Of a stretch of DNA of 64,000 nt, positions 44,368 to 54,560 are shown piece by piece (position 1 is the stretch's first letter; every line of letters begins with the position of its first letter). A program made the translations under genes and the position numbers. The stretch is from Mycolicibacterium goodii (GTDB lineage Bacteria; Actinomycetota; Actinomycetes; Mycobacteriales; Mycobacteriaceae), in assembly GCF_022370755.2 (NCBI RefSeq), contig NZ_CP092364.2:3348001-3412000 (forward strand), written 5' to 3'. A model generated the notes under the pieces. The model was not told the origin of the DNA. It saw only the letters and a list, made by a program, of their open reading frames with translations, and searched no databases.

Positions 44368-47300
44368 TCAGCTGGGGTTGGACACCAGTTCCTGGCCGCG
44401 CATGCGTTGCGAGATCACGGTCGTGATGCCGTCACCGCGCATCGTGACGCCGTAGAGCGCGTCGGCGATCTCCATCGTCGGCTTCTGGTGTGTGATCACG
44501 ATCAGCTGCGAGCGCTCCCGCAGCTGTTCGAACAGGCTGATCAGCCTGCGCAGGTTGACATCGTCGAGCGCGGCCTCGACCTCGTCCATGACGTAGAACG
44601 GGGATGGCCGCGCACGGAAGATCGCCACCAGCATCGCGACCGCGGTGAGGGACTTCTCGCCGCCGGACAGCAGCGAGAGGCGCTTGATCTTCTTGCCCGG
44701 CGGCCTGGCCTCGACCTCGATGCCTGTCGTCAGCATGTCGCTGGGATCGGTGAGCAGCAGCCTGCCCTCACCGCCGGGGAACAGGGTCGCGAACACCTGC
44801 TCGAACTCACGCTCCACATCGGCATACGCCTCGGTGAACACCTGCAGGATGCGGTTGTCGACCTCGGCGATCACGTCGAGCAGGTCCGCGCGGGCGGCCT
44901 TGACATCCTCCAACTGGGTGGACAGGAAGTTGTAGCGCTCCTCCAGCGCCGCGAACTCCTCGAGTGCGAGCGGGTTGACCCGTCCCAGTTCCGCGAGTTC
45001 GCGCTCGGCACGCTTGGCGCGGCGTTCCTGCGTCGGGCGATCGAACGGCATCGGCGCGGGTGCGGTGACCTGTTCGCCGCGTTCGCGGGCCTGCTCGTAC
45101 TCGGCCATCTCGAGCTCGCTCGGCGGCAGCGGCACCTGCGGGCCGTACTCGGCGACCAGGTCACCCGCCGACATGCCGAACTGCTCGAGCACCTGCGCCT
45201 CGAGCTGCTCGATCCGCAGCGCGGCCTGCGCCTTGGCCATCTCGTCGCGGTGCAGGGCGTCGGTCAGCGCGTTGATCCGGTTGTTGAGTGCGGTGACCTC
45301 TTCGCGGACCTCGCCGAGAGCCGAGACCCGCAGCTGCCGTTCGGTGGCCAGCTCGTCGCGGCTGCGGGCCGCCGCGGACACCACGACGGCCAGCTTGCCT
45401 GCGATGAGTCGTCCGCATTCGGACACCGCGGCCGCGACGCGCGCGGCGTACTCGCGCGCCTCCCGGGCCCGCTGCGCGCGAACCCGTGCCTCCCGCTCGG
45501 CCGCCGCCGCCCGGCGGAGTGAATCCGCCCGTCCGCGAACAGCATTCGCGCGTTCTTCGGCGGTCCGTACCGCCAGGCGGGCTTCCACCTCGACCGCACG
45601 CGCGGCCTCGGCGGCGGCCACGGTGGCCTGCCGGTCGACGGGCTCGACGTCGAACATCGGGGTCTGCTCGGCGTTGGACAGCCGCGTCTCGAGTTCGCGG
45701 AGCTCCTCCACGGTCTTGGTGCGCCCGGCCTCCAGCTCGTCACGCTGGGTGATCAGGCGCTGCCACTCCTGGTGGGCGCCGCGGGCCTCCTGGCCCAGCC
45801 GGGCCAGCTGCTCGTAGATGGCCGAGATCTCCGCGTCGGATTCGTTGAGCGCTGCCAGCGCCTGTTCGGCCGCATCCTGGCGGTCGGACTGTTCGGCCAG
45901 CGCCCCCGACAGCGCCGCACCGAGTTCGTCGGTCTGCTTCTCGGCCTGCTCCAGTTCGGATCGGGCCTTGTCGATCTCGGACGCGATCTCCAGGGTGCTC
46001 GGTTTGCGGTCGGATCCGCCGCTGACCCATCCGGGGCCCACCAGATCGCCCTCGGTGGTCACCGCGCGCAGTTCTGGGCGCGCCGACACCAATGCGAGCC
46101 CGGCAGCCATGTCGGGAACGACGGCCACGCCCGTGAGCATCGCGGTGACCGCGCCGCGCAGCCGGTCGGGCACCGACACCAGGTCGGTCGCCCACCTCGC
46201 GCCCGGCGGCAGCGCCGCCTGCGGCGCCGAACCGATGGCGTTCCAGTCGCCGAGGACGATGGCCGCACGGCCACCATCGGACTGCTTGAGTGCGGCGACA
46301 GCCGCCGCGGCCGCACCGAAACTCTCGGCGGCCAGCGCGTCGGCGGCGGCCCCGAGCACCGCGGCGACGGCCACCTCATAGCCCGCCTGGACCTTCAGGA
46401 AGTCACCGATCGAGCCGAAAAGCCCTCCGCCACTGTGGTTCTTCTGCAACCAGGCGGCGCCGTCGCGACGGTCGAGGCCCACCGAGAGCGCCTCGATGCG
46501 GGCACGCAGCGACGCGACCTGACGTTCTGCGGCGCGCTCGGCGGCCTGCAGTTCGGCGACACGTTCGTCGGCGAGCCGCAGCGCGGCGACGGTGCGCTCG
46601 TGATGCTCGTCGAGGCCGACCTCGCCGGCGTCGAGTTCGCCGACGCGGCTCTGCACGCCCTCGAACTCGGCCTGCGCATGCTCGGCCTTGGCGGCGGCCT
46701 CCTCGATGCTGACCGAGAGCCGCATGACTCCTTCGTCGATCGACTCGACGCGGGTGCGCATGGTTTCGACCTGACCGGCCAGCCGCGCGAGTCCCTCACG
46801 CCGATCCGCCTCTGCGCGGGCCGCGGCCATGTGCGCGCGCTCGGCGTCGGCGGCGATCTGCTCGCGTTCCGCCAATTCGGCGCGGGCGGCCTCCAGGGCG
46901 ATGCGCGCCTCCGACAGTTCCTCCAGCAGCTGCGCTTCGAGCTCGGCGACCTCGTCGGCCTCGGCGTCCAGGGCCTCCGGATCGCGTCCCGACGACATCT
47001 CCGGCTCGGAATCGAGCATCTGCGCGCGGTCGGTCGCGATGCGTACCGTCGCGCTGACACGCTCGGCCAGCGCGGACGCACGGAACCAGGTCTGCTGCGC
47101 GGCCTCGGCGCGGCGGGTCAGTTCGGCCACCGCCGCCTCATGAGCCTGGAGTTCCACCGTGGCCGACTGCAGGCGCACGGTCAGTTCCTCGTGCTCTTTG
47201 CGCAGCGCGGTCTCGGCCTGGTTGGTGTTCTGGAACTCGACCTGCCTGCGCACAAGATCGTCGGCGGCCAACCGCAGCCGGGCGTCACGCAGATCGGCCT

Positions 47301-47955
47301 GGATGGTCTGCGCGCGCCGGGCCATCTCGGCCTGGCGGCCCAGTGGTTTGAGCTGGCGGCGCAGTTCGGTGGTGAGGTCGGTGAGCCGCGCGAGGTTGGC
47401 GGCCATCGAATCGAGCTTGCGGACCGCTTTTTCCTTGCGCTTGCGGTGTTTGAGGACGCCCGCCGCCTCTTCGATGAATGCGCGGCGGTCCTCCGGGCGC
47501 GATTCGAGGATCTCCGAGAGCTTGCCCTGGCCCACGATCACGTGCATCTCGCGGCCGATACCCGAGTCGCTCAGGAGTTCCTGCACGTCCATCAACCGGC
47601 AGCTGGCGCCGTTGATCTCGTATTCGCCTGCACCGTCGCGGAACATCCGCCGCGTGATCGACACCTCGGAGTACTCGATCGGCAACGCGTTGTCGGAGTT
47701 GTCGATGGTCAGCGTCACCTCGGCACGGCCGAGTGGGGCACGCGACGACGTGCCCGCGAAGATGACGTCTTCCATCTTGCCGCCGCGCAACGTCTTGGCG
47801 CCCTGCTCCCCCATCACCCAGGTGAGCGCATCGACGACGTTGGACTTCCCGGAGCCGTTGGGGCCGACGACGCAGGTGATGCCGGGCTCGAAGCGCAGAG
47901 TCGTCGGCGAGGCAAAGGACTTGAAGCCCTTGAGCGTCAGACTCTTGAGGTGCAC
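44368..47955 (-). CDS. smc: Chromosome partition protein SMC
   Basis: 1195 aa. Head halves at both ends: Walker [17 protein letters not shown] (~30), ABC signature [17 protein letters not shown] (~1100) and Walker [15 protein letters not shown]. Between them two coiled coils (~170-500, 680-1020) flank the hinge at ~510-660. It organises and segregates chromosomal DNA with ScpA and ScpB. Its start is GTG with a leaderless-type promoter. It is 26 bases beyond the acylphosphatase stop. Confidence 0.96.
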   Translation of the reverse strand: MHLKSLTLKGFKSFASPTTLRFEPGITCVVGPNGSGKSNVVDALTWVMGEQGAKTLRGGKMEDVIFAGTSSRAPLGRAEVTLTIDNSDNALPIEYSEVSITRRMFRDGAGEYEINGASCRLMDVQELLSDSGIGREMHVIVGQGKLSEILESRPEDRRAFIEEAAGVLKHRKRKEKAVRKLDSMAANLARLTDLTTELRRQLKPLGRQAEMARRAQTIQADLRDARLRLAADDLVRRQVEFQNTNQAETALRKEHEELTVRLQSATVELQAHEAAVAELTRRAEAAQQTWFRASALAERVSATVRIATDRAQMLDSEPEMSSGRDPEALDAEADEVAELEAQLLEELSEARIALEAARAELAEREQIAADAERAHMAAARAEADRREGLARLAGQVETMRTRVESIDEGVMRLSVSIEEAAAKAEHAQAEFEGVQSRVGELDAGEVGLDEHHERTVAALRLADERVAELQAAERAAERQVASLRARIEALSVGLDRRDGAAWLQKNHSGGGLFGSIGDFLKVQAGYEVAVAAVLGAAADALAAESFGAAAAAVAALKQSDGGRAAIVLGDWNAIGSAPQAALPPGARWATDLVSVPDRLRGAVTAMLTGVAVVPDMAAGLALVSARPELRAVTTEGDLVGPGWVSGGSDRKPSTLEIASEIDKARSELEQAEKQTDELGAALSGALAEQSDRQDAAEQALAALNESDAEISAIYEQLARLGQEARGAHQEWQRLITQRDELEAGRTKTVEELRELETRLSNAEQTPMFDVEPVDRQATVAAAEAARAVEVEARLAVRTAEERANAVRGRADSLRRAAAAEREARVRAQRAREAREYAARVAAAVSECGRLIAGKLAVVVSAAARSRDELATERQLRVSALGEVREEVTALNNRINALTDALHRDEMAKAQAALRIEQLEAQVLEQFGMSAGDLVAEYGPQVPLPPSELEMAEYEQARERGEQVTAPAPMPFDRPTQERRAKRAERELAELGRVNPLALEEFAALEERYNFLSTQLEDVKAARADLLDVIAEVDNRILQVFTEAYADVEREFEQVFATLFPGGEGRLLLTDPSDMLTTGIEVEARPPGKKIKRLSLLSGGEKSLTAVAMLVAIFRARPSPFYVMDEVEAALDDVNLRRLISLFEQLRERSQLIVITHQKPTMEIADALYGVTMRGDGITTVISQRMRGQELVSNPS

Positions 47956-47963
47956 GACGCCTT

Positions 47964-47969
47964 ACCCTA
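47964..47969 (-). promoter_or_regulatory. -10 element TAGGGT, leaderless promoter of smc
   Basis: Minus strand TAGGGT, then 8 bases, then the smc GTG. The element overlaps the gap to the acylphosphatase gene. Confidence 0.45.
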
Positions 47970-47981
47970 CCGCCGCGTCGG

Positions 47982-48278
47982 CTACCTTTCGCTGAACCCC
48001 GTCATCGTGGCGTCGGGCTCGGTCCAATCGGCGACGACCTTGTCCACCGACCCCGGGGTCTTTCCGCTCCGCAGCAGCTCAAGGAGCTTCTCACAGGCCT
48101 CACGAGTCCCCTGCGCCACAACATGCACACGGCCGTCCGGCCGGTTCGAAGCAAACCCCGTCAGCCCGAGTTCCAGTGCACGGGAGCGGGTCCACCACCG
48201 GAACCCCACGCCCTGCACGTGACCGTGCACCCAGGCGCTCAGCCGCGCCTCGTCGTTGCGAGGTTCCGGTGCGCTCAT
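47982..48278 (-). CDS. acyP: Acylphosphatase
   Basis: 98 aa, the usual size. Conserved GHVQGVGFRWWTRSRA holds the substrate-binding Arg (position ~25), the catalytic Asn is in GFASNRPDGRVHVVAQG. It hydrolyses carboxyl-phosphate bonds. Start ATG overlaps the OsmC stop as ATGA; the longer frame running through the OsmC gene is an artefact. Gene order OsmC-acyP-smc is conserved in mycobacteria. Confidence 0.94.
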   Translation of the reverse strand: MSAPEPRNDEARLSAWVHGHVQGVGFRWWTRSRALELGLTGFASNRPDGRVHVVAQGTREACEKLLELLRSGKTPGSVDKVVADWTEPDATMTGFSER

Positions 48279-48694
48279 TTCGGCAGAACGGTGTCGGCGA
48301 CGCCGAAGGTCACCTCCGTGCCGGACTTGAGTGTGCGTCCCACCGTGCACACCTGATCGACGGCACGCTCGACGACCGTGAGAACGCGCTTGACGTCGGC
48401 CTCCGAGAGGCCCGACAGATCGATCTCGAGCTTCTCCTCGAGGTGCGGGTAGATCTCCCGTTCGCGGTCGGCCGCGCCCGACACCCTGATGGTCGCCGGG
48501 TAATCGTCGCCGAGGCGGCGGCGCAGCGGCTGATCGCTGGCCATTCCGGTGCACGCGGCCAGGGCGATCTTCATGAGTTCGCCCGGCGTGAACACGCCAT
48601 CGACATCCTCGTTCCCCACGAGTACCTCAGCGCCACGCGAACTGCGCCCGGTATAGCGGCGCACGCCCGTACGCTCAACCCAGAGATCGGTCAT
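48275..48694 (-). CDS. OsmC/Ohr-family protein
   Basis: 139 aa. OsmC-like fold with the reactive-Cys helix FTPGELMKIALAACTGM (Cys~48) and the second Cys in DQVCTVGRTL (~115), so both redox Cys residues are present, as expected of peroxiredoxin-like OsmC/Ohr proteins that reduce organic hydroperoxides. Start ATG 48694. It is translationally coupled to acyP. Confidence 0.9.
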   Translation of the reverse strand: MTDLWVERTGVRRYTGRSSRGAEVLVGNEDVDGVFTPGELMKIALAACTGMASDQPLRRRLGDDYPATIRVSGAADREREIYPHLEEKLEIDLSGLSEADVKRVLTVVERAVDQVCTVGRTLKSGTEVTFGVADTVLPK

Positions 48695-48855
48695 GCGCTA
48701 TTTCTACACGCCGAGCCGACCGGGTATTCCCGTAGTTCCCCTGGCGTTCGACCGGCTTGATCGATGCGAATCCATACCATGGCGTCCGTTCGTCGACCGC
48801 CGCGACCGGCCGTCCTGGGGATAGACTGGCGTACCGCCATCCGCTGAGGAGCAGA

Positions 48856-49608
48856 GTGACCTACCCGCCGAGCAATCCGCCCGCATCGCCGCCACCGGGA
48901 CCCGACGGTCCATGGCAGCAGCCGCCGCAGGCCTACCCGCAGTACGGCCCGCCGCAGTACGGCGATGCCCAGCAGGGCTACCAGCCGGGCGTGAACCCGG
49001 CCTATGGCGCACCCCAGTACGACCCGCAGACCTACGGCGCCCCGTACACCGGGCAGCAGCCGTACGGGTACCCCCAGCAGCCGGTTTACGGGCAACCGCA
49101 GTACGGACAGCAGCCGCCGTACGGATACGGCGCCCCGCCGGGCCATCCGCAGCCCCGGCCCTCGGGCAACAAGAAGGGGCTCATCATCGGTGGCGCGATC
49201 GTGGCCGCGGTGATCCTGGTGGCGATCATCGGCCTCGTGATCGTCATGCTGGTGCCGTCGGCGTCGAGTGATCAGAAGGCGATCCAGCAGTTGCTCAAGG
49301 ACGTGGGGTCGACGTCCAACTTCTCGACGGCACTGGAGAACTACTTCTGCGCGGGCGATCAGGCGCTGTTCGACATGTCGGCGCTCGAAGAACTCGGGAT
49401 CGATCCCTCGTTGATCGACAGCCCGCCGATGGAGAAGCCGGATGAGACCGCCTCGATCGGTGAGATCACCGTCGACGGCGACACCGCCACCGCGCAGGTC
49501 AAGAGCCAAGCCGGCACGGGCACAATGCATTTCCGTAAGGAGAGCGGCGAATGGAAGGTGTGCATGTCCGATTCGCCGACCCTGTCGAACTTCCCCGGCT
49601 TCAACTGA
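48856..49608 (+). CDS. Proline/glutamine/tyrosine-rich membrane-anchored protein with DUF4878-like domain
   Basis: 250 aa. Residues 1-105 are low complexity (repeats of PQYG, QPYG, YPQQP), then a single membrane helix (GLIIGGAIVAAVILVAIIGL, ~110-133), and an extracytoplasmic domain of ~110 residues with YFCAGD and WKVCMSD, one Cys each, which could form a disulfide. The shape resembles mycobacterial DUF4878-type lumazine-binding-like envelope proteins. GTG start with GAGGAGCAGA upstream. Convergent with mutM. Function unknown. Confidence 0.75.
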   Translation: MTYPPSNPPASPPPGPDGPWQQPPQAYPQYGPPQYGDAQQGYQPGVNPAYGAPQYDPQTYGAPYTGQQPYGYPQQPVYGQPQYGQQPPYGYGAPPGHPQPRPSGNKKGLIIGGAIVAAVILVAIIGLVIVMLVPSASSDQKAIQQLLKDVGSTSNFSTALENYFCAGDQALFDMSALEELGIDPSLIDSPPMEKPDETASIGEITVDGDTATAQVKSQAGTGTMHFRKESGEWKVCMSDSPTLSNFPGFN

Positions 49609-49625
49609 CCGGCGTCGTCGACTGA

Positions 49626-50483
49626 TCAGTGTCGGGGTGCCCGAGGGCGCGGCTGGCATCGCGGGCAGTAGAACGACGAGCGGTTCATGAACTTCTCACG
49701 TCGCATGATCGCGCCACACCGTCTGCACGGTTCACCTTCTCGCCCATAGGCGTCCAGCGACCGGTCGAAGTACCCCGATTCGCCGTTGACGTTGACGTAC
49801 AGCGAATCGAACGACGTGCCGCCCTGTCCCAGCGCGTCCGTCATGACGTCGGCTGCGGCATCGAGCAGTTCGGCGAGGCGTCGGCGTGGCAGGGCCGCGG
49901 CGATCCGCGTGCCGTTGATCTTGGTGCGCCACAGGGCCTCGTCGGCGTAGATGTTGCCGATGCCGGACACCACGGTCTGATCGAGCAATTGTCGTTTGAT
50001 CTCGGAGTGCTTGCCCCGCAACACCGTGACGACGCGGTCTCGGTCGAAGAGCGGATCGAGCGGGTCACGCGCGATGTGCGCCACCGGCTCCGGCACATCG
50101 GTGCCGTCGACCGTCACCATCTCGGTCAACTGCCACCCGCCGAAGGTGCGCTGGTCGACGAAGCTCAGCGCGGTCCCGTCGTCGAGCACCGCGGCGATCC
50201 GCAGGTGCCGTGTGTCGCGGATCGGACCGAGCAGCATCTGACCGCTCATCCCGAGGTGCACCACGAGGGCCGCGGAGTCATCGAGCGTGAGCCACAGGTA
50301 CTTCCCTCGTCGCCCGGTCCCGGTGATCCGCGCCTCAAGCAGGCGCGCGGTCAGATCGGCCGGCCCCGCCTCGTGACGACGCACCGCCCGCGGATGGTGC
50401 ACCCGCACCGCGGTGATCGCCTTACCCGTCACATGCTCGGCCAGCCCACGGCGGACGACCTCGACCTCGGGGAGCTCAGGCAT
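49626..50483 (-). CDS. mutM: Formamidopyrimidine-DNA glycosylase
   Basis: 285 aa. N-terminal PELPEVEVV with catalytic Pro2 and Glu3, catalytic Lys in GRRGKYLW (~57), and the C-terminal zinc finger CRRCG...CPRC. It removes 8-oxoguanine and ring-opened purines from DNA. ATG 50483, six bases after the rnc stop, so part of the DUF177-rnc-mutM operon. Confidence 0.96.
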   Translation of the reverse strand: MPELPEVEVVRRGLAEHVTGKAITAVRVHHPRAVRRHEAGPADLTARLLEARITGTGRRGKYLWLTLDDSAALVVHLGMSGQMLLGPIRDTRHLRIAAVLDDGTALSFVDQRTFGGWQLTEMVTVDGTDVPEPVAHIARDPLDPLFDRDRVVTVLRGKHSEIKRQLLDQTVVSGIGNIYADEALWRTKINGTRIAAALPRRRLAELLDAAADVMTDALGQGGTSFDSLYVNVNGESGYFDRSLDAYGREGEPCRRCGAIMRREKFMNRSSFYCPRCQPRPRAPRH

Positions 50484-50489
50484 GGATGA

Positions 50490-51182
50490 TCACGACTCGT
50501 CGAGGATCTTCCACGCATTCGCGGCGGCCTTGAGCTCGGCCTCTTTCTTGGTCCGGCCGACGCCGTGCCCGTACTCGGTCTCGCCGATCACCACGGTGGC
50601 CGAGAACTCCTTGTCGTGATCGGGCCCCGTCGAGGTCACCACATAGGCGGGGGCGCCGAGACCGCGCGCCGCGGTGAGCTCCTGCAGGCTGCTCTTCCAG
50701 TCCAGGCCCGCACCGAGGGTCGGCGCGGTGTCGAGCAGCTCGCCGAACAACCGCAGGATCACCTCGCGGACCACGGTCAGGCCGTGTTCCAGATAGATTG
50801 CGCCCAAAAGGGATTCGACACCGTCGGCAAGGATGCTCGACTTGTCGGCGCCGCCCGAGTTCTCCTCGCCCTTACCCAGGAACAGGTGCGCGCCGAGCCC
50901 CTCCTCGGTGAGGCAGCGACCCACATCGGCCAGCGCCTGGGTGTTGACGATGCTGGCGCGCAGCTTCGCGAGGTCCCCTTCGGCGCGCTCCGGGTGGCGG
51001 TGGTAGAGCTCCTCGGTGATCGTCAGCCCGAGCACCGCGTCGCCGAGGAACTCCAGACGCTCGTTGGTCGGCAACCCACCGTTCTCGTACGAGTAGCTGC
51101 GGTGGGTCAGGGCGATCGTCAACAACTCGGCAGGCAACGAGACACCCAGCGCCTCCAACAGCGCTGCATGCGAATCGGTCAC
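50490..51182 (-). CDS. rnc: Ribonuclease III
   Basis: 230 aa. Signature NERLEFLGDAVLGL (~40) with the acidic active-site residues and a second acidic site DGVESLLGAIYLEHG (~115); C-terminal dsRNA-binding domain DWKSSLQELTAARG to the end. It processes rRNA precursors and cuts structured mRNA. GTG start in a GTGA overlap with the DUF177 stop, with GGGGGAGAGG upstream. The longer frame reads into DUF177 and is not used. Confidence 0.95.
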   Translation of the reverse strand: MTDSHAALLEALGVSLPAELLTIALTHRSYSYENGGLPTNERLEFLGDAVLGLTITEELYHRHPERAEGDLAKLRASIVNTQALADVGRCLTEEGLGAHLFLGKGEENSGGADKSSILADGVESLLGAIYLEHGLTVVREVILRLFGELLDTAPTLGAGLDWKSSLQELTAARGLGAPAYVVTSTGPDHDKEFSATVVIGETEYGHGVGRTKKEAELKAAANAWKILDES

Positions 51183-51793
51183 ACCTCTCCCCCGGCTCTG
51201 TCCCCATCGTCTTGCGAATCCTCCCGCAGAATCCCGGCGAGCTTGGCCCACCGCGGATCGATCTTCTCGTGACCGTGGCCGGGTTCGGCGGTGGCCAGCG
51301 GGACCCCGCAGTCGGGGCACAGTCCAGGACAGTCCGGTTCGCACAACGGCGCGAACGGCAGGGTCATGCCGACGGCATCGACGATCGGCTGCTCCAGGTC
51401 GACGGTGTCGGGTTGACCACTGCCGCCCACGCGGGCGATCTCGTCGGACTCGGAGGTCTCGTCAGTCGTGCTGTCGGGGTACGCGAACAACTCGGTGAGT
51501 TCGATCTCGACGTCGCCGCTGATCGAGGTCAGGCACCGAGCGCATTCACCCACGGTAGGCGCCGAGACCGTCCCGGTCACCAGCACGCCTTCCGACACCG
51601 ATTCCAGCCGCAGATCGAGGTTCAGGTCGGCGCCCCGCTCAATAGCGATGAGGTCCAAGCCGATTCGGGAAGGGCTGGGCACGGTCTCGCGGTGCGTCAA
51701 CATCGACCCGGGCCGCCGGCCCAGACGTGAGACATCGATCACCAGCGGCGATCGTGACTCGCGGTGCTTAGCCGCGCTCGCATGCGTCGCCAT
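51179..51793 (-). CDS. DUF177 / YceD family protein
   Basis: 204 aa. DUF177 fold with VGECARCLTSISGDVEIE (~82) and a C-terminal Cys cluster CEPDCPGLCPDCG (~152-164), likely a zinc site. In many bacteria this gene precedes rpmF and affects rRNA accumulation; here rpmF is absent and the gene runs directly into rnc with a 4-base overlap, the mycobacterial arrangement. Start ATG 51793; leaderless -10 element upstream. Confidence 0.88.
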   Translation of the reverse strand: MATHASAAKHRESRSPLVIDVSRLGRRPGSMLTHRETVPSPSRIGLDLIAIERGADLNLDLRLESVSEGVLVTGTVSAPTVGECARCLTSISGDVEIELTELFAYPDSTTDETSESDEIARVGGSGQPDTVDLEQPIVDAVGMTLPFAPLCEPDCPGLCPDCGVPLATAEPGHGHEKIDPRWAKLAGILREDSQDDGDRAGGEV

Positions 51794-51799
51794 ACCGCA

Positions 51800-51805
51800 A
51801 TCCTA
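51800..51805 (-). promoter_or_regulatory. -10 element TAGGAT, leaderless promoter of the DUF177-rnc-mutM operon
   Basis: Minus strand TAGGAT, then 6 bases, then the ATG at 51793. A 7-bp inverted repeat CCGCAAT/ATTGCGG (51795-51801 and 51824-51830) spans the element. Confidence 0.45.
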
Positions 51806-51861
51806 CGGCGACGCCATATCCGTATTGCGGCACGTCGGCGTCACCGCAGGCGGGCAGGTGC

Positions 51862-52599
51862 TCAGCGGGTCACGTAGTCGTGGGTACCCGCGGTCGTCCG
51901 CAGCTGGTGACGGCCGCGGCCGACCGACCGCAGGGTGCCGTTGAGAAACTCTTCGAACTCGGCCAGTTTGCTGTCGACGTAGATGTCGCATTCGCCGCGC
52001 AACCGGTCCGCCTCGGCATGCGCAGCGTCGATGAGCCGGGTGGCCTCGGCGTTGGCGGTCGCGACGATCTCGGTCTGCGACACCAGGCGCTGCTGCTCCT
52101 TGATGCCCTCCTGGATGGCCTTCTCGTAGGAGATGTTGCCGTTCTCGATCAGGCGGTCGGCTTCGGCCTTCGCGCGGCCGGTGCTGGCCTCGTATTCCCG
52201 CTTGGCGGCAGCGGCGAGGCGGGCCGCCTCCTCGCGGGCCTCGACGACCATGCGCTCGCTGTGCTGGCGCGCTTCGGCGACCATGCGGTCTGCCTGGGCT
52301 TTCGCGTCGGCCAGCAGACGGTCGGCTTCGGCACGGGCGTGGTTCAGCACACTGTCGGCCTCGGCGTTGGCGCTCGACATCACCGACTCGGAGTGCTCCT
52401 TGGCCTCGCGCAACAACGAGTCACGCGCGTCGAGGACATCCTGCGCGTCGTCGAGTTCACCGGGAATGGCGTCCTTGATGTCGTCGATGAGCTCGAGCAC
52501 ATCCCCGCGCGGGACGACGCAGCCGGCCGTCATCGGCACGCCGCGCGCTTCTTCGACGATCGCGCCGAGCTCGTCGAGCGCTTCAAAAACTCGGTACAC
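51862..52599 (-). CDS. sepIVA: Septation factor SepIVA (DivIVA-like coiled coil)
   Basis: 245 aa. Almost entirely alpha-helical coiled coil rich in Ala, Glu and Arg with heptad-like repeats (EADRLLADAKAQADRMVAEA). The N-terminus MYRVFEALDELGAIVEEARG is the family start. By position beside rnc and its sequence type it matches SepIVA, an essential mycobacterial division protein reported to act in septum formation and cell-wall growth. GTG start with GGAGGG upstream. Not the main DivIVA (Wag31), which is encoded elsewhere. Confidence 0.86.
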   Translation of the reverse strand: MYRVFEALDELGAIVEEARGVPMTAGCVVPRGDVLELIDDIKDAIPGELDDAQDVLDARDSLLREAKEHSESVMSSANAEADSVLNHARAEADRLLADAKAQADRMVAEARQHSERMVVEAREEAARLAAAAKREYEASTGRAKAEADRLIENGNISYEKAIQEGIKEQQRLVSQTEIVATANAEATRLIDAAHAEADRLRGECDIYVDSKLAEFEEFLNGTLRSVGRGRHQLRTTAGTHDYVTR

Positions 52600-52780
52600 G
52601 GCAACACCCTCCAGGCTTCGTTGTTAGTGACTAGTGTGCCTGGTGTTACGCCTGTGACTGTGGAGCATGATCGGTGTGTCGTCATGCGGGCGTTCTGTGC
52701 GCCGAGCGTGCACCCATGGCGACATCGGCGAGGATTTTCCGCCCCGGGCACACACTCGGCTACGGGATTGCACAGTCGAC

Positions 52781-53350
52781 CTACTTGAGCGCCGACCCGA
52801 TCAGGTCGCGCGCCCGATCGAGCATCGACGCGAACGGTCCCACCGCGAAGTTCAGCTTTGCCGACTCCACCCCCGGATGCGGGGGGCGGGTGGGTGCGAT
52901 CGCTTCGGCGGCCTGCACGGCCTTGGCCATCCGCTCCAGACCCGCAGCGTCGATTTCACGGGACAGCTCGCTGAACTCTTCGCGCTCCTCGTGATCGGCG
53001 TGGTCGATCACGGCGTCACGGAACTTCTCCAGCTCGGTGATGAACTCCTTCGAGCTGATGTCGAGGCTCTCGAGCTTCGACAGCTGTTCTTTCGCGGCAT
53101 GCTCCTCCTGCAGGCGCGCCTCGACGATCGCCTCGCCATCGGCGACCACCGCGCGAGCCCGCGGATGCACCACCATCTCCTCGGCGGTCTCGTGGACCGC
53201 CAACAGCTGGCGCAGTTCGACGAATGCGGCTTCACGAGCTTCATCGCTCGACGCCGAGAAGACCTCCTCGAACAGGTCCTTGATCAGATTGTGCTGGTCG
53301 GTGAGAAATTTGACGACGTCGTCAGTCGATTGGACGAATGTCTTCGGCAC
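52781..53350 (-). CDS. Hemerythrin-like (HHE) protein
   Basis: 189 aa. A four-helix bundle with iron ligands: DQHNLIKDLFEEV (~18), VHETAEEMVVHPRA (~52, HETAEE and H), RLQEEHAAKEQL (~80) and DHADHEEREEF (~115), so all helices carry the expected His and Glu/Asp. Hemerythrins bind O2 or act in NO and redox sensing; the mycobacterial homologue next to sepIVA has been linked to peroxide and macrolide susceptibility in M. smegmatis. Start ATG 53350. Alone on its strand, 83 bases from coaD. Confidence 0.86.
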   Translation of the reverse strand: MPKTFVQSTDDVVKFLTDQHNLIKDLFEEVFSASSDEAREAAFVELRQLLAVHETAEEMVVHPRARAVVADGEAIVEARLQEEHAAKEQLSKLESLDISSKEFITELEKFRDAVIDHADHEEREEFSELSREIDAAGLERMAKAVQAAEAIAPTRPPHPGVESAKLNFAVGPFASMLDRARDLIGSALK

Positions 53351-53433
53351 GGTGGATCCTCCGGTGCTCGGGTTCTGCAGGGTGGGCGCGATGGGCTGCG
53401 CGCCACCGGTGGGTTACCCGATGCCCGGAGGCG

Positions 53434-53910
53434 TCAACCCTGGAGCTTCTCCCGCAGCCTGCGGTTGACCGGCGCGGGCAGGAGCGCCGTCACGTCACCG
53501 CCGAGGGACGCGACCTCCTTGGCCAGCGACGACGACACGAACGAGTACTGGGGCGTCGTCGCGACGAAGAACGTGTCGACGCCCGCGACATGCTTGTTCA
53601 TCTGCGCCATCTGCAGCTCGTACTCGAAATCCGTGCCGGTGCGCAGTCCCTTGACGATCGCGGTCAGACCCCGCGATTTCACGAAGTCGACAACGAGCCC
53701 CTGACCCGACTCCACGCGCAGGTTGTGCAGATGTGTGGTCGACTCCTCTATCATCGCGATGCGCTCGTCGAGGTCGAACATGCCCCTCTTGTTGGGGTTC
53801 ACCAGCACCGCCACCACGACCTCGTCGAACTGCGCCGAGGCACGCTCGAAGACGTCGATGTGACCGAGGGTCACCGGATCGAAGGAACCGGGGCATACCG
53901 CACCGCTCAT
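53434..53910 (-). CDS. coaD: Phosphopantetheine adenylyltransferase
   Basis: 158 aa. Nucleotidyltransferase motif [17 protein letters not shown] (~8-24), substrate-binding [20 protein letters not shown], and C-terminal [17 protein letters not shown]. It makes dephospho-CoA from ATP and phosphopantetheine. ATG at 53910 rather than the frame's earlier start fits the family ([12 protein letters not shown]); a TAGCGT -10 element lies 8 bases upstream (53919-53924), so probably leaderless. Confidence 0.96.
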   Translation of the reverse strand: MSGAVCPGSFDPVTLGHIDVFERASAQFDEVVVAVLVNPNKRGMFDLDERIAMIEESTTHLHNLRVESGQGLVVDFVKSRGLTAIVKGLRTGTDFEYELQMAQMNKHVAGVDTFFVATTPQYSFVSSSLAKEVASLGGDVTALLPAPVNRRLREKLQG

Positions 53911-53981
53911 GGGTGACGACGCTACAGGGCTCACACCGTGGCGGCGTGCCGGGGTTGAACGAGTCGAGGATCAGTGAAAAG

Positions 53982-54560
53982 TCAGGCGGGCGTCGCCATT
54001 CCGGGCTGTTCGACCTCGGCGAGTTCGACGCGCGTATCGCCGTACCGACGCGCGCTCAACGCCGCCCACCCGGCCGGCCAGGTCACCGCGGCACTGTTGG
54101 CGCGTCGTTCCACCATGACGATCGTGCCCGCGCGTACCCATCCGCCGTCGGCCAGCGCCGCCACCACGGCGTCGACCGTTCGGGCGTCGACGTCGTACGG
54201 TGGGTCCGCCAGCACCAGGTCGACCGGACGCGAGGTGCCCGCCGCGAGTACCGATTCCGCGGTGCCGCGGCGCACGGTGGCGCCTATGACCTTCAGCGCG
54301 GCGATGTTCTTGGTGATCACCGCAGCAGCGCGCTGATCGGACTCGACGAACAACGCCGAGCTGGCGCCGCGCGAAATCGCTTCCAGCCCAAGGGCTCCCG
54401 ACCCGGCATACAGATCGAGCACGGCCAGCCCCGCGAAATCCACTCGCGCGGACAGCGCGTTGAACACCGCCTCGCGCACCCGGTCCGAGGTCGGCCGGGT
54501 CCCGCTCTTCGGCACCTCGATCCGTCGGCCGCCCAGCGAGCCCGCGATGATGCGGGTCAG
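53982..54560 (-). CDS. rsmD: 16S rRNA (guanine966-N2)-methyltransferase RsmD, likely CTG start
   Basis: 192 aa from CTG at 54560. Conserved N-terminus [13 protein letters not shown], then [13 protein letters not shown] (SAM-binding, ~45) and the catalytic LADPPYD (~125). The only standard start in the frame, GTG at 54515, would remove the first 15 residues that are conserved in the family, while the CTG overlaps the pyc stop as CTGA exactly where translational coupling would be expected. If GTG is used instead, the protein is 177 aa. It methylates G966 in the 30S subunit. Confidence 0.85.
   Translation of the reverse strand: MTRIIAGSLGGRRIEVPKSGTRPTSDRVREAVFNALSARVDFAGLAVLDLYAGSGALGLEAISRGASSALFVESDQRAAAVITKNIAALKVIGATVRRGTAESVLAAGTSRPVDLVLADPPYDVDARTVDAVVAALADGGWVRAGTIVMVERRANSAAVTWPAGWAALSARRYGDTRVELAEVEQPGMATPA

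Noticed and set aside
45772..48222. 816-codon open frame opposite smc
   Set aside because: Same reason: smc is complete on the other strand, and the antisense product has a composition typical of high-GC shadow frames.
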